From Humisphaera borealis (GTDB lineage: Bacteria > Planctomycetota > Phycisphaerae > Tepidisphaerales > Tepidisphaeraceae), in the NCBI RefSeq assembly GCF_015169395.1, contig NZ_CP063458.1, forward strand, positions 4,774,001 to 4,838,000: 64,000 bases of DNA, written 5' to 3'. This document shows positions 1 through 9,551 of this stretch, one piece after another. Position numbers and translations under genes: made by a program. The notes under the pieces are model-generated. The model worked only from the letters and a program-made list of their open reading frames with translations, was not told the DNA's origin and ran no database searches. Numbering within the stretch: the first letter of the stretch is position 1; each line of letters starts with the position of its first letter.

Positions 1-1169
1 CGCTCCAGGGACTGAACGACGCCCAATCGCTCGAGCCGTTGCTGGCGCAGCTGGCGGTCGAGCCCGACGCCGGTGTTCGCGTGGCGATCATGGCGGCGCT
101 GGTGCCGATCAATGACCGGCGTGCGGCGGCCGAGATTGTTCCGCTGCTGAACGACCCATCACTGCGCGTGGCGGTGGCGGCGGCAGAGTCGCTGGCAAAG
201 CTGGGCAACGTCATCCGTGCCGACCCGGCGCTGACGGCCCAGGTCGTCGGATCCCTCAGCCAGACACTGCTCGGACGCGCACGCCAGGACCCGACCGGAG
301 AATTGAAGGCCGCCTGCATTGAAGCATTCGTTCCGCTCCGCGATCCGCGCCAGCAGACGAACTTCCTCGGGCTCCTAAACCTCAACGAAACCAAGCGAAC
401 GCGCGTCGCCGCGATCGCCGGGCTGGGGGCGATCGGCGATCGCAACGCCGGCAACGCCGTCGTGAACTGGCTCCGCGGCGAGCCCGAAGCGATTGTGCGG
501 CTCGCGGCACTCGGTGCTCTGCGCACCGTCGGGACATTCCAACTCGACGAGGCGATCTTCGATTACACCAAGACCCAGGTCGAGCCCGATGCCGGAAACC
601 GCAAAGCGGCGTGGGATACGTTCGTCGCACTGCTTCCCGATGGCAGCAACCAGCGTCTGACCACCTGGGCCGAGCGATTCTTCCGGGCCGGCGAGTTCGA
701 CAGGCGCATTCCCGTCCTTCGAGAGATCCTCAAGAAGCAGGAGGCCGCCGTCCCCGCCGAGGCGCAGGCCGCGGCCATCACCCGGGAGCAGATCGGCGAG
801 TCATACATGAAGCTGCAGCCGCCCCAGCCGCAGGCTGCGATCCCTTTCTATCGCGACGCACTGACCTACTGGCTGGCCAACAACGGCGCCCAGCAGGTGA
901 TTCTCGGACTGACCAAGTCGCTGCTGGAAGCCCAGATCGCTGCCCGCCAGTATGCCGAAGCGGTCGCGTTCGCCGGCGAATCTATCAAGAACGATCCGAA
1001 GCTGATGCCGGATGTGATGGCGATCCTGACCAGTGCCGCCGACAGGCTGAATGAAGTCGCGCAGCCCCGCGACGCCGAACGGCTGGCGACCGAAGCTCTG
1101 AAGTTGACCAATGTCGACCAGCGGTTCAGGGCACGTCTCGACGCGGCAATTCGTAAGTCCAAGGAATGA
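1..1169 (+). CDS. HEAT-repeat / TPR-like scaffold protein, 5' end missing
   Basis: The reading frame is open to the left edge, so the true start lies outside the window; the first internal start-like codon is a TTG at 39. The visible part carries HEAT/Armadillo-like helical pairs with regularly spaced Ala/Leu and short D-x-x-x-R turns over roughly the first 200 residues. The second half, rich in helix-forming A/E/R with aromatic turns such as AIPFYRDAL and YAEAVAFAGESI, resembles TPR units. Such solenoids mediate protein-protein contacts; no catalytic motif is visible and the partner is unknown. The next gene follows on the same strand after about 75 bp. Confidence 0.75.
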   Translation, partial: LQGLNDAQSLEPLLAQLAVEPDAGVRVAIMAALVPINDRRAAAEIVPLLNDPSLRVAVAAAESLAKLGNVIRADPALTAQVVGSLSQTLLGRARQDPTGELKAACIEAFVPLRDPRQQTNFLGLLNLNETKRTRVAAIAGLGAIGDRNAGNAVVNWLRGEPEAIVRLAALGALRTVGTFQLDEAIFDYTKTQVEPDAGNRKAAWDTFVALLPDGSNQRLTTWAERFFRAGEFDRRIPVLREILKKQEAAVPAEAQAAAITREQIGESYMKLQPPQPQAAIPFYRDALTYWLANNGAQQVILGLTKSLLEAQIAARQYAEAVAFAGESIKNDPKLMPDVMAILTSAADRLNEVAQPRDAERLATEALKLTNVDQRFRARLDAAIRKSKE

Positions 1170-1245
1170 AAGACCGTTGCCTCGAACGGCAGCCGTGTGG
1201 CTCCTCCCTTGCCTAGCCACCTCAGCCCGCTTAGCTTCCACGTCT

Positions 1246-1962
1246 ATGCCAAGCTGGCCGCGTGCGGTCCTCTTTGATTTCGACGGCGTTCTCGTCAATT
1301 CCGAGCCCCTTCATTACCAGGCTTTTCGAGAAGTCCTGGCAAAAGAGGGCATCGTCCTGACCGAGGAGCAGTATTACCGCGACCTGATCGGACTCGACGA
1401 CCGGGGCGCCTTTCGATTTGCCTATGGCCTCCACAGTAAAGTGCTGACCCCTAGGAAGTTCCTGCAGCTGATGGCCGAGAAAACCCTGGTGATGCGCGAC
1501 CTGGTCTACCGCCGAAAGATGACCACGCTGCCCGGCGTCGGAGAGCTTGTGCGGCAGTTGTGGCGTCGCATCCCGCTGGCGATCGTGTCGGGGGCGATGC
1601 ACGAAGAGATCGAGGTCATGCTCGAAGGCGTCGCCCTTCGCGACTGCTTCGGGACGATCATCGGCTCGGAAGACGTGACCGCCGGTAAGCCCAACCCGCA
1701 GGGCTACCTGATGGCGATGCGGCAGATCTCGGACCGGCTGATGCACGAAGGGAAGATCGAGCACGCGCTCACGCCGGCCGATTGCCTGGTCGTCGAGGAC
1801 GCACCGACCGTCGTCCACAGTGTTGTGAAGGTCGGCTTCCCGACGCTCGCGGTCTGCAACACCTACGGGCCCGAGCAACTCGCCGACGCCAAGTACATCG
1901 TCGATTCGCTACAGCCGGCGGAAGTGCGGGCCAAGGTGCCGGCGCTGGGACTGAAGGAGTAG
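1246..1962 (+). CDS. HAD-superfamily hydrolase (beta-phosphoglucomutase / phosphatase-like)
   Basis: The protein starts MPSWPRAVLFDFDGVLVNSE, where DFDGVL is HAD motif I with the nucleophilic Asp and the acid/base Asp two residues later. A helical cap follows, then a motif II serine in LAIVSGAMHEEI, a motif III lysine in GKPNPQGYL and a motif IV acidic pair in CLVVEDAPTVV. This is the order of the PGM/phosphoglycolate phosphatase-like subfamily. The frame is open back to 1111, inside the previous gene, but the ATG at 1246 puts motif I at the usual distance from the N-terminus. About 238 residues is normal. The substrate cannot be told from sequence. Confidence 0.88.
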   Translation: MPSWPRAVLFDFDGVLVNSEPLHYQAFREVLAKEGIVLTEEQYYRDLIGLDDRGAFRFAYGLHSKVLTPRKFLQLMAEKTLVMRDLVYRRKMTTLPGVGELVRQLWRRIPLAIVSGAMHEEIEVMLEGVALRDCFGTIIGSEDVTAGKPNPQGYLMAMRQISDRLMHEGKIEHALTPADCLVVEDAPTVVHSVVKVGFPTLAVCNTYGPEQLADAKYIVDSLQPAEVRAKVPALGLKE

Positions 1963-1996
1963 CCTGCTCAACGTCGTGCCACAAAGGATTGTGACC

Positions 1997-2923
1997 ATGT
2001 CGAAGTCGGGTCGGAATTGCCTGGGTCTGGGTCTGCTGTTGATGACGGCGACGGCAGGGGGCTGTCGCCCGGCGCGTCCGTCACCGGCGGCCGGCCCGCT
2101 GACCCAGCCGGCTCCCAGCACCGAACCTTCGGCCCCAACTTCGGTTCCCTCCCCGGCCGATGCTTCGTCGCAGACACCTCCGGCGACACAACCCGTGCCA
2201 CAGACGTCGCCCGCCACCACCCCGGCGTCCGCGACAGGGCCCGCCACTGCCGCAGCCACTAGCCCGTCAACGTCGGAGACGCCCGAAACGAAGCAGGCAT
2301 CCACGCAGCCAGCATCCACCCAGCCAGCATCGACCCAGCCAGCATCGACCCAGCCGGCGACGTCCCCTTCTTCGCAGACTCAGCCAGCTCAGACCCAGCC
2401 CGCTGATACCCAGCCCGCTCAAACGCAACCCGCCCAGACGCAGCCCGGAACGCCCTCCACTGCGCCCAGCACACAGCCACAGGACATTGCAGCAACGCAG
2501 CCGGCCACGTCGCCGACAACAGCGCCGGCGAGTCAGCCCTCAACCCATCCAACGGCCGATACGTCGCCCGCCGCTACACAGCCGTCGCCGACGACGCAAT
2601 CGTCGCTGACGCAACCCTCGGCGAGCACCGCGCCCGCGACAGAGCCGACGACCCGTCCGGTGCCGGTCGTGAGCACGCAGCCGTCCAGCCAGCCATCGGT
2701 TTCGGGAGTTGCCGGCGACGTTTCGTCCCCGATCGCCGACGGCACACCGGCCGGTGCCGCGACTGCCTCCATGCAGCCAGTTCTGCCATCGGCCGACATC
2801 GGCTGGCCTAAGATTGTGATGGGCGCGATAGCGGGCCTCGTGCTTGCGGCGCTCGCGGTCGGGCCGCGGCTGGTCCGCCAGTCGGCCTCTGACACCTTGG
2901 ATGAGAGCAATCACGGCGCGTAG
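1997..2923 (+). CDS. T/Q/P/S-rich lipoprotein with C-terminal membrane helix
   Basis: A short lipoprotein signal (LGLLLMTATAGGC) is followed by about 240 residues of low-complexity Ala/Thr/Gln/Pro/Ser, with runs of near-identical STQPA units around residues 100-140. Near the C-terminus is one hydrophobic helix (IVMGAIAGLVLAALAVG) and a short basic and acidic tail. It looks like a rigid extended spacer held to the membrane at both ends. I prefer the ATG at 1997, behind AAAGG, over the upstream GTG at 1976. No enzymatic domain is visible. mqnA starts 2 bp after the stop, so the two may be co-transcribed. Function unknown. Confidence 0.7.
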   Translation: MSKSGRNCLGLGLLLMTATAGGCRPARPSPAAGPLTQPAPSTEPSAPTSVPSPADASSQTPPATQPVPQTSPATTPASATGPATAAATSPSTSETPETKQASTQPASTQPASTQPASTQPATSPSSQTQPAQTQPADTQPAQTQPAQTQPGTPSTAPSTQPQDIAATQPATSPTTAPASQPSTHPTADTSPAATQPSPTTQSSLTQPSASTAPATEPTTRPVPVVSTQPSSQPSVSGVAGDVSSPIADGTPAGAATASMQPVLPSADIGWPKIVMGAIAGLVLAALAVGPRLVRQSASDTLDESNHGA

Positions 2924-2925
2924 CG

Positions 2926-3741
2926 ATGGCTGAGTCACCCGCGTTATCTTCTGATTCCGCTCGCCGCTGGGACGTCGGCTGCGTGAGCTTCCTGAACGCC
3001 AAGCCGCTGATCCAGGGTTTGGACGTCGATCCCAGGGTAAGCCTTCGTCTGGAAGTGCCTTCACGACTGCTGGGCGGTTTGCAGGAACGTGCGTTCGATG
3101 TGGCGCTGCTCCCGGTGATCGACTATCAGCGGCTGGAGGGTCTGCGCGTCATTCCCGTCGGCGGAATTGGCTGCGACGGGCCGACGCTGACGGTGCGAAT
3201 CTTCAGCAAAGCACCGCTGGAACGAACCGAAACGCTTCTCTGCGACACCGACAGCCACACTTCAGTCGCACTGGCTCGCGTGATCATGGCTGAACGCTAC
3301 GGTCGGCGGCCGACATTCGTCGATCTGACGGATGATCTTGCCAATGATCCTTCGCTGCCCCGGTTGCTGATCGGCGACAAGGTGATCACCGACGAGCCTT
3401 CGGATTGCCCGCATCAGATCGACCTGGGCCAGGCCTGGAAGGAACTCACCGGATTGCCGTTTGTTTTCGCGGCCTGGATGGGACGTGTCGATACCAGCCT
3501 CGGTAACCTGCCCGACATACTGGCGATCGCACGGGTAAAAGGCCTGGCCGAGATCGAGCAGATCGTCGCCAGGCACGCGCCGATCCATCGCTGGCCGCTG
3601 CCGATTGCGCGTCAATACCTTGAGTCGTATCTTCGATTTGAGATCGGCGAGCCGCAGTTGGAGGCAATTCGACTGTTCCACCGGCTGGCGGCGAAGCACG
3701 AGGTCTTCAGTCATCTCCCCTGGCCGCTTCGCGTGGGTTAG
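2926..3741 (+). CDS. mqnA: Chorismate dehydratase MqnA (futalosine menaquinone pathway)
   Basis: The product matches the MqnA/MqnD periplasmic-binding-like fold. It opens with WDVGCVSFLNAKPLIQGL, the family's V-S-(Y/F)-L-N-x-x-P-L signature, followed by DVALLPVIDY and ligand-loop serines and threonines such as LLCDTDSHTS. MqnA converts chorismate to 3-[(1-carboxyvinyl)oxy]benzoate, the first committed step of the futalosine route to menaquinone. The length of 271 residues is typical. No other mqn gene lies in the window. The stop is 3 bp from the end of the convergent gene at 3745, leaving no room for a terminator between them. Confidence 0.88.
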   Translation: MAESPALSSDSARRWDVGCVSFLNAKPLIQGLDVDPRVSLRLEVPSRLLGGLQERAFDVALLPVIDYQRLEGLRVIPVGGIGCDGPTLTVRIFSKAPLERTETLLCDTDSHTSVALARVIMAERYGRRPTFVDLTDDLANDPSLPRLLIGDKVITDEPSDCPHQIDLGQAWKELTGLPFVFAAWMGRVDTSLGNLPDILAIARVKGLAEIEQIVARHAPIHRWPLPIARQYLESYLRFEIGEPQLEAIRLFHRLAAKHEVFSHLPWPLRVG

Positions 3742-3744
3742 CCC

Positions 3745-4428
3745 TTAACGTTCGGCAACCGTTGCTCGTTGTTCGACGTCTTTTGAGAGCCGCTGCTCCA
3801 GGCCCTCGTCCCGGCCGATCGCGTACCAGTATGCCGCCGGAACCGGCTCGGCCGCGAACGCCGCGGGGTCGAGGGCTTGCAGCCGTTGGTTGCGCTGCTC
3901 TTCGCGCGTCAGGGCGAAGATTTCCTGGTACTGTGCCGAGAACGTCACCCGGTGCTCGATAACCGAGTACCGCTCGATCAGCACCTTCGGTGAAGCCACG
4001 AAGGCCCCCGACTCGTCGCGAGTGACGTCCCACCGCACGGTCCGCCGAATCGTCGCAAGCGAGCTTTCCATCCGACCAAAGAACGACCCCGTGTCGAACC
4101 GCCAGGGCTCCAGCAACTGCGCGGAAACAAGCGGGAGCGAAGTAAAGATGCCCAATCGGTAGTCCTGGCGATCGGGCTTGAAGCCGGCGTTGCGGGTGAC
4201 GCGGTAAATGGTCTGCCAGAGCGTATCGAAGTCGTCGGCCTTGGCCGACGCCAACGCAGGCATTGCAAGGTAGGTCGGTGCTTCGGCCTCGGATTTGGGG
4301 ACGTCCGTGACCCGACTGCCCTCGGGCCGGCTTTTCCCGGAGGCGATGCATCCGGAAAGCACGCACGCGCAGGCGAGCCCCGCGAGGCCGGAACCGAGCG
4401 ATACTTGCAAAAATGGCCGTTGCCTCAT
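3745..4428 (-). CDS. Hypothetical lipoprotein downstream of pyk
   Basis: From the ATG at 4428 the protein begins MRQRPFLQVSLGSGLAG and has a lipobox ending LSGC, so it is probably an outer-face lipoprotein of about 227 residues. The mature part has a compact alpha/beta pattern (DDFDTLWQTIYRVTRNAGF, DRQDYRLGIFTS, a strand-rich middle with WDVTRDESGAFVASP) and ends in a charged helix. No named family was recognised. The start lies just after the pyk stop at 4430-4432, so translation is likely coupled to pyk. A longer frame from 4467 would overlap pyk and lose the clean signal peptide. Confidence 0.7.
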   Translation of the reverse strand: MRQRPFLQVSLGSGLAGLACACVLSGCIASGKSRPEGSRVTDVPKSEAEAPTYLAMPALASAKADDFDTLWQTIYRVTRNAGFKPDRQDYRLGIFTSLPLVSAQLLEPWRFDTGSFFGRMESSLATIRRTVRWDVTRDESGAFVASPKVLIERYSVIEHRVTFSAQYQEIFALTREEQRNQRLQALDPAAFAAEPVPAAYWYAIGRDEGLEQRLSKDVEQRATVAER

Positions 4429-4429
4429 C

Positions 4430-5941
4430 TCAGCGATCCTTCCCGACATCCAGTCGCAGTGAAACATCCGGCGGCGACGCCGAAAGATTCTCGCCGAGGG
4501 TGTGAATGACGATTCCGTTCAGTGCCATAGGCGTTCCCAGCGAAGCCCCTGCCGTGATGATAATGCGATCGCCGGGCTTCGCGAACTTGCGGTCGATCGC
4601 CAGCCGATCGACTTCCCGCACGAGGGTGCCCAGGTCGTCCGGCGGGACCATCTCCTGTGGGATCACGCCGTAATGCAACGCCATCCGCCGCAATGCCCGG
4701 TGGTCGCTCGACAGCGCGATGATTGGGACGTTGAAACGGTACTTGGAAAAGATACGGGCGGTCGCCCCCGTCTGGCTCCAGACGATCACCAGCTTCGCCT
4801 TAAGGTCTTCGACCATCTGCCATATGCCGCGGGCCAGTGCCGACGACATCTGGAGTGTTTTGAGCTGCAGTCGTGCGTCGCGCGGCGGAGGAAGCGTCGC
4901 CAGGTATTGCTCTGTCTTCTCGGCGATGTGCGCCATCGTGTGGACGACCCCGACCGGGAACTTGCCCACCGACGTCTCACCCGAAAGCATGACTGCATCG
5001 GTTCCGTCGTAAATCGCGTTGGCCACATCGCTGACTTCAGCCCGCGTCGGCGACGACTGTTCGATCATGCTTTGCAGCATCTGCGTCGCAACGATCACAG
5101 GCTTGCCGGCGACCTGGCACCGCCGAACCAGGTCCTTCTGGATGATCGGCACGTCCGCCAGGTCCATCTCCACGCCCAGGTCGCCGCGGGCGACCATCAG
5201 ACCGTCGCTGGCGTCGATGATCGATTCAATCTCGGTGATCGCCTCGGCTTTTTCGATCTTGGCGATCAGGTTGATGTCGCTGACCTTATTGACCAGGTGC
5301 TGGCGGATCAGGTGAAGGTCGTCGGCCTTGCGGACGAATGAGAGTGCTAGGTAATCGAGGTCGTTTTCGATCGCCCAGTCGACGCACTGCCAGTCACGGT
5401 CGGTGATGGAGGGGATCGAGACCTTGGTCGTCGGCAGATTAATGCCCTTGGCGCTCTTGAGGATGCCGCCGACGGTGCACTGGCATTTGAGCTGCGAGTA
5501 GGTCTTGTCAATGCAGACGAAACGAAGCAGGCCATCTTCGATGAAGATGCGATCGCCGACCTGCACGTCATCCACGAAGTGGTCGTAGATGGTGCTGACG
5601 CGGCCATTGCCACCGAGGATGGGGGCTCGCTGAATGATCAGTTCGTCGCCGACGGCGATCGGCATGCCCCCGACGCCGCCCTCATCAGCAACCTTGCCCA
5701 GGCGGATTTTCGGCCCGCAGAGATCACCCAGGACTGCGATCGGCTGGTCGAACCGGGCGGCGGCTTCGCGGATCAGCCGCAGCGTGTGCAGGTGCTGGTC
5801 GAGTTCTCCGTGCGAGAAGTTGAGCCGGCAGATGTCGCATCCGGCTTGGAAGAGGGAAAACAGAGTCTCAGCCGAAGAAACGGCCGGCCCCATGGTGGCG
5901 ACGATCTTGGTGCGAATCACGCCGGAGATGATACGAGGCAC
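4430..5941 (-). CDS. pyk: Pyruvate kinase
   Basis: Pyruvate kinase transfers phosphate from phosphoenolpyruvate to ADP in the last step of glycolysis, in the cytoplasm. Visible signatures are the N-terminal TKIVATMGPA, the substrate loop LNFSHG, the K+/Mg2+ site motif IAKIEKAEAI, MVARGDLGVE, and KPVIVATQMLQSM followed by PTRAEVSDVANAI. The C-terminal allosteric domain follows with VIWSQTGATARIFSKYR. At 503 residues it is slightly longer than bacterial enzymes of about 470. A putative lipoprotein gene follows within 1 bp. Confidence 0.96.
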   Translation of the reverse strand: MPRIISGVIRTKIVATMGPAVSSAETLFSLFQAGCDICRLNFSHGELDQHLHTLRLIREAAARFDQPIAVLGDLCGPKIRLGKVADEGGVGGMPIAVGDELIIQRAPILGGNGRVSTIYDHFVDDVQVGDRIFIEDGLLRFVCIDKTYSQLKCQCTVGGILKSAKGINLPTTKVSIPSITDRDWQCVDWAIENDLDYLALSFVRKADDLHLIRQHLVNKVSDINLIAKIEKAEAITEIESIIDASDGLMVARGDLGVEMDLADVPIIQKDLVRRCQVAGKPVIVATQMLQSMIEQSSPTRAEVSDVANAIYDGTDAVMLSGETSVGKFPVGVVHTMAHIAEKTEQYLATLPPPRDARLQLKTLQMSSALARGIWQMVEDLKAKLVIVWSQTGATARIFSKYRFNVPIIALSSDHRALRRMALHYGVIPQEMVPPDDLGTLVREVDRLAIDRKFAKPGDRIIITAGASLGTPMALNGIVIHTLGENLSASPPDVSLRLDVGKDR

Positions 5942-6020
5942 CCACGCGAATGGAAGTGGGCTGTCGGCCGACCGCCGCCGCCGGTGGATCGACGCAACGA
6001 CCGCTGTGCTAGCGCCGCGC

Positions 6021-7793
6021 TCACGCGGCGTCAGTGCGCGATGGCGTCACGATCTGTGCCCGCAGTTCCGTGGCCCGCTTGGCGAGACTGGCCACCTTAT
6101 CGTGTGCGACGCCGATCGGCGTGGTGAGGGAGTCGTTCCATTCCATCGCCTGGGTTGCCAAGTTCAGTTCGGGATCTTCGTCGTCCGCATGACGCCACCC
6201 CGACAGCATCCTGGCGACCTTCCGCTGCGTGTTCCAGCGCAGCGCCAGCCAGAGAACGACAAACCACACCGCCAGGAACGTGACGCTCTTGAGAAGGTAG
6301 TTCACCCCCAGCACGCTGACGAGAATGCCCAGCGTTTGAGCGAAGGTGATGGACTCCTTCTGCGGCAGGATCGCTTCCAGCATCGGCTGAATAATCGGGA
6401 ACCAGAGCAGGGCACCGATCGTCAGCAGCCACCTCGCCGGCGCGAGCCATCCACCCGACGGCGTAAGGCGCTGGCGGGCCGCTTGGCGCTGACGTTCGAC
6501 GGTGCCGGCGAGCCGGCGGCTCAGATCGGCCGACGCGTTCTCGGCATCCATCTCCTCCCACAGTCGCTGGTTGCCGTAGAGCTGACCGATGGCCGGATGC
6601 GCCTGCCGCAACTGCGCGAACGCCGACTGAAGCACCTGCCCGGCCGAGAATGACTGGCTCCGGAGGTGTTGCTCGACCATGCCGTCGGCGCTCAGCATCG
6701 CCGACGGCGACTTTGAAGCGAACGCCCGCACCATCAACATCAGCGGCGAAAGCAGCGTGTGAACCAGATTGACCAGCGGCCAGCGCCCGACGCGCTCGGC
6801 AAGGATCTCGTCCGATAGTGCCAGCTTGTTGGCAGGGTCGGCGGCGATTTGCGGGAGGACCTTCTCCACCAGCGGTGTTGTGACCCGCTGTTGAATCGTT
6901 TCCTGCGCCTCGGCCAGCAGTCGCCCCAGCCGGTCGGCCTGGCCAGATAGATCCTGACGGGTGAGCCAATCCAATAGCGACCTGTCCTGCCGTTTCGACG
7001 CCAGCTCCTTGCTTTCGCGGACGGCTTCCCGGGTTTTCTGGCGGGCGAGCAGCGTGCGAAGCTTTGGCAGGTCGTACTTGTCGGGACGCCGCGAGCTGAC
7101 CACATACACCGATGGCGACTTCTTCAGTCCCGTCGTCCGGGTGATGCGGCGGGCGAAATCCTCCCGCAATTCAGCGGCGGCGGTTTCGCCGCCGTGTGCA
7201 TCCAGCTGGTCTGCCTTGGTGAGACAGAAAAGGAAATTCCGCGCATCGTTCCCCGCCGCCACCTGACCCAGAACCTGTTGCGGGGCCATGTCGGCGTACT
7301 TTTCAACACTCTGCGCCCAGATCGGGAACAACATGTGTCGCAGCATCTGTCGCGTAACGACCAGGTGCGACTCATATTGGCTGTCGATATCAGGCAAGTC
7401 GAGCAGCACCTGCCGTTCCAGCCCGGCGACCTGGTGGACGACCACGCGAAACTTGCCCGCCACCTCGCGGTTGAGCAACTCCCGGACCTTCTGCTCGCGG
7501 CTGTCGTGAACGTAGGCAATCGCGATTTCGGTCCCCGGGCCGTGACCGATGACCTGCGACATCTGCTGGCCGACAATCGCATTGACCAGCGCCGTCTTGC
7601 CGACGTCCTTCCCGCCGATGATGCCGACCAGGTAAAAGTCATGCTCGACCGCGTCGTCGGCGGTGTCGATCGGCTGTTCGAATTCGAGCACTTCGCCGGC
7701 GAGTGTCGGCGCATCCTCCATGAGCAGTTCCGGGGAGGCCGCACCGGTCAGGTCCATGGTGTCGCGGACGAGTTGTTCCACGGCTGGGGTCAT
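6021..7793 (-). CDS. Dynamin/YfjP-like membrane-associated GTPase
   Basis: After about 55 residues comes a P-loop (LVGIIGGKDVGKTALVNAIVG), a switch region, a G3-like DLPDID in place of the usual DxxG, and a G4 TKAD; this is the layout of membrane GTPases related to dynamin-like or YfjP proteins. A long helical stalk follows, then two strong hydrophobic segments near residues 450-515 (WLLTIGALLWFPIIQPML and a longer VLGVNYLLKSVTFLAVWF stretch) that should anchor it in the inner membrane, and a helical tail. I use the ATG at 7793, since the longer frame to 8093 reads through repeat DNA. A role in membrane remodelling is inference. Confidence 0.7.
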   Translation of the reverse strand: MTPAVEQLVRDTMDLTGAASPELLMEDAPTLAGEVLEFEQPIDTADDAVEHDFYLVGIIGGKDVGKTALVNAIVGQQMSQVIGHGPGTEIAIAYVHDSREQKVRELLNREVAGKFRVVVHQVAGLERQVLLDLPDIDSQYESHLVVTRQMLRHMLFPIWAQSVEKYADMAPQQVLGQVAAGNDARNFLFCLTKADQLDAHGGETAAAELREDFARRITRTTGLKKSPSVYVVSSRRPDKYDLPKLRTLLARQKTREAVRESKELASKRQDRSLLDWLTRQDLSGQADRLGRLLAEAQETIQQRVTTPLVEKVLPQIAADPANKLALSDEILAERVGRWPLVNLVHTLLSPLMLMVRAFASKSPSAMLSADGMVEQHLRSQSFSAGQVLQSAFAQLRQAHPAIGQLYGNQRLWEEMDAENASADLSRRLAGTVERQRQAARQRLTPSGGWLAPARWLLTIGALLWFPIIQPMLEAILPQKESITFAQTLGILVSVLGVNYLLKSVTFLAVWFVVLWLALRWNTQRKVARMLSGWRHADDEDPELNLATQAMEWNDSLTTPIGVAHDKVASLAKRATELRAQIVTPSRTDAA

Positions 7794-7978
7794 GGAGGGG
7801 GATTGTCGAATGTTGATTGTCGCTTGTCGATTCTCGCGATCGATTGTGCCGTTCGAACTTTGCGCCGAGGATCGACAATTGTGCGGGAGGTGAGCCCCTA
7901 ATCGACAATTGACAAACGACAATCCACAATGGGGTGCCACCAGCGCGTTCTTGCCGTATCGCAACCGGAGACTCTGCC
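7794..7978. repeat. Heptad-spaced inverted repeat between divergent genes
   Basis: The gap between the leftward GTPase and the rightward TAXI gene carries about five degenerate 7-bp tandem units of the type ATTGTCG / CTTGTCG near 7803-7840. From about 7870 to 7935 there are complementary units such as ATCGACA and AATTGAC. Together they form a loose inverted repeat. The same plan, with a different heptad, occurs near 20510-20650. Confidence 0.55.
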
Positions 7979-9472
7979 GTGACCGATGGAACCAAAGGAT
8001 CGACGTCCCGGGCCGCTTCTGCACTGAGCCGGATTCCGCTTTACAACCGGTTCCGCGATCAGGCCGGGGTATGGGAGACGCTCCGCGCGTCATGGCTATG
8101 GATTTTCCTCGCTGTCCTACTGCTTGCGGTGGGGTGGATGCTGGTCAAACCGGCACCGCCGGGGAAGGTGGTTATCGCGACGGGCAGCAAGGACGGCGCC
8201 TACCACTGGTTCGCCCAGCAGTACGCCCAGAGCTTCAAGGACAACGGGCTGGCGCTGGACGTGCGAGAGACCCAGGGATCGATCGAGAACTACAGGTTGC
8301 TGTCCGAGCCGACCGACGGCAAGTCCGATGCGGAGGTCGTCAGCGTCGCGATTGTGCAGAGCGGCACCGCGCCCCCCGGCGACCACTCCGACCTCCGGTC
8401 CATCGCCAGCCTTTATCTGGAACCGGTCTGGATCTTTCACCGCGGTGATCCGGTGACGACCCTGCCGCAACTGGCGGGCAAACGCCTGGCCGCCGGTCCA
8501 GAAGGCAGTGGCACCAGGTCGATCGTCGAACGACTGCTGGCCGCCAACACCCTTCCCTGGACGTCAGACCCGAAGGCGACCGCGTCCGGAACCACCCCGA
8601 TCCGGTTCGACCCCCGCAGCGGCCGGGCGGCAGCCGATGCGCTCAAGGCCGGAGAGCTGGACGCCATCGCGCTGGTCTTGTCGCCCCGGCACCCGCTGAT
8701 CGCCGAACTGCTCCATGAGCCCGGCGTTCGGCTCATGAGCTTCGAACATCACGAGGCGTATGCCCGCGTGTTCCCCTTCCTGTCGGACGTGAAGCTGCCC
8801 AGAGGGACGATCGACCTGGCCCGTAATCTTCCGTCGGAAGACGTATATCTGTTGGCACCGGCGGCCAATCTCGTCTGCCGCGAAGACCTGCACCCTTCGA
8901 TTGTCATTCTCCTCTTGAAAGCGGCGACCCGGGCGCACGAGCGTGGCGACCTGCTGTCGCGAGCGGGAGAGCTGCCCTCCACCCGGTTCGTCGAGTTTCC
9001 AGTCGATACGTCGGCGGCGGAGTACTTCAGATCAGGGCCGCCGTTCCTGCAGCGATACCTGCCGTTCTGGGCGGCCGCGTTGGTGGACCGGATGAAGATC
9101 CTGTTGCTGCCATTGCTGACGTTGATTCTTCCGCTGGCACGCATCGCGCCGCCGCTGATGGTCTGGCGGATTCGGTCGCGGATCTACCGCTGGTACCGCG
9201 TGCTGCGGGAGATCGATCGGCGGCTGCGGCTGGAAGTTACGGGGGAAGCGGCCTCTACCGCCGCGGCACTCGACCCGCGCCGGTTTGACGACGACATCGC
9301 CACGCTCGTCGAGATGGAGAAGGAGCTTTCGGAGGAGAAGGTGCCGCTGTCGTACATGCAGGAGTTCTACAACCTGCGGCTGCACACCGATTTCCTGCTG
9401 CGCAAGCTCGAAGACCGCGTCGGACGACAGGGCGGAATCGATATGAATTGGGGCGGGATGCCACCGGATTGA
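7979..9472 (+). CDS. TAXI-family solute-binding protein with two membrane anchors
   Basis: The protein has an N-terminal membrane helix (WLWIFLAVLLLAVGWMLV), then a TAXI/NMT1-like binding domain that starts KVVIATGSKDGAYHWFAQQY. This matches the I-(A/G)-T-G-x-x-x-G-x-Y opening of TRAP-associated extracytoplasmic solute receptors. A second helix follows near residue 360-390 (ILLLPLLTLILPLARI), then a helical cytoplasmic tail. No TRAP permease genes lie nearby, so this membrane-fixed version may sense a ligand instead of feeding a transporter. I choose the GTG at 7979, behind GGAG, over an upstream ATG at 7934 that lies in repeat DNA. Ligand unknown. Confidence 0.72.
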   Translation: MTDGTKGSTSRAASALSRIPLYNRFRDQAGVWETLRASWLWIFLAVLLLAVGWMLVKPAPPGKVVIATGSKDGAYHWFAQQYAQSFKDNGLALDVRETQGSIENYRLLSEPTDGKSDAEVVSVAIVQSGTAPPGDHSDLRSIASLYLEPVWIFHRGDPVTTLPQLAGKRLAAGPEGSGTRSIVERLLAANTLPWTSDPKATASGTTPIRFDPRSGRAAADALKAGELDAIALVLSPRHPLIAELLHEPGVRLMSFEHHEAYARVFPFLSDVKLPRGTIDLARNLPSEDVYLLAPAANLVCREDLHPSIVILLLKAATRAHERGDLLSRAGELPSTRFVEFPVDTSAAEYFRSGPPFLQRYLPFWAAALVDRMKILLLPLLTLILPLARIAPPLMVWRIRSRIYRWYRVLREIDRRLRLEVTGEAASTAAALDPRRFDDDIATLVEMEKELSEEKVPLSYMQEFYNLRLHTDFLLRKLEDRVGRQGGIDMNWGGMPPD

Positions 9473-9551
9473 ACAAGCGGAAGATTCGCCGGAGCCACAC
9501 GGATTCGCTCTGCCTGTCGCCGGCGGTCGTCACTCTTACTATGCTCTGGCA

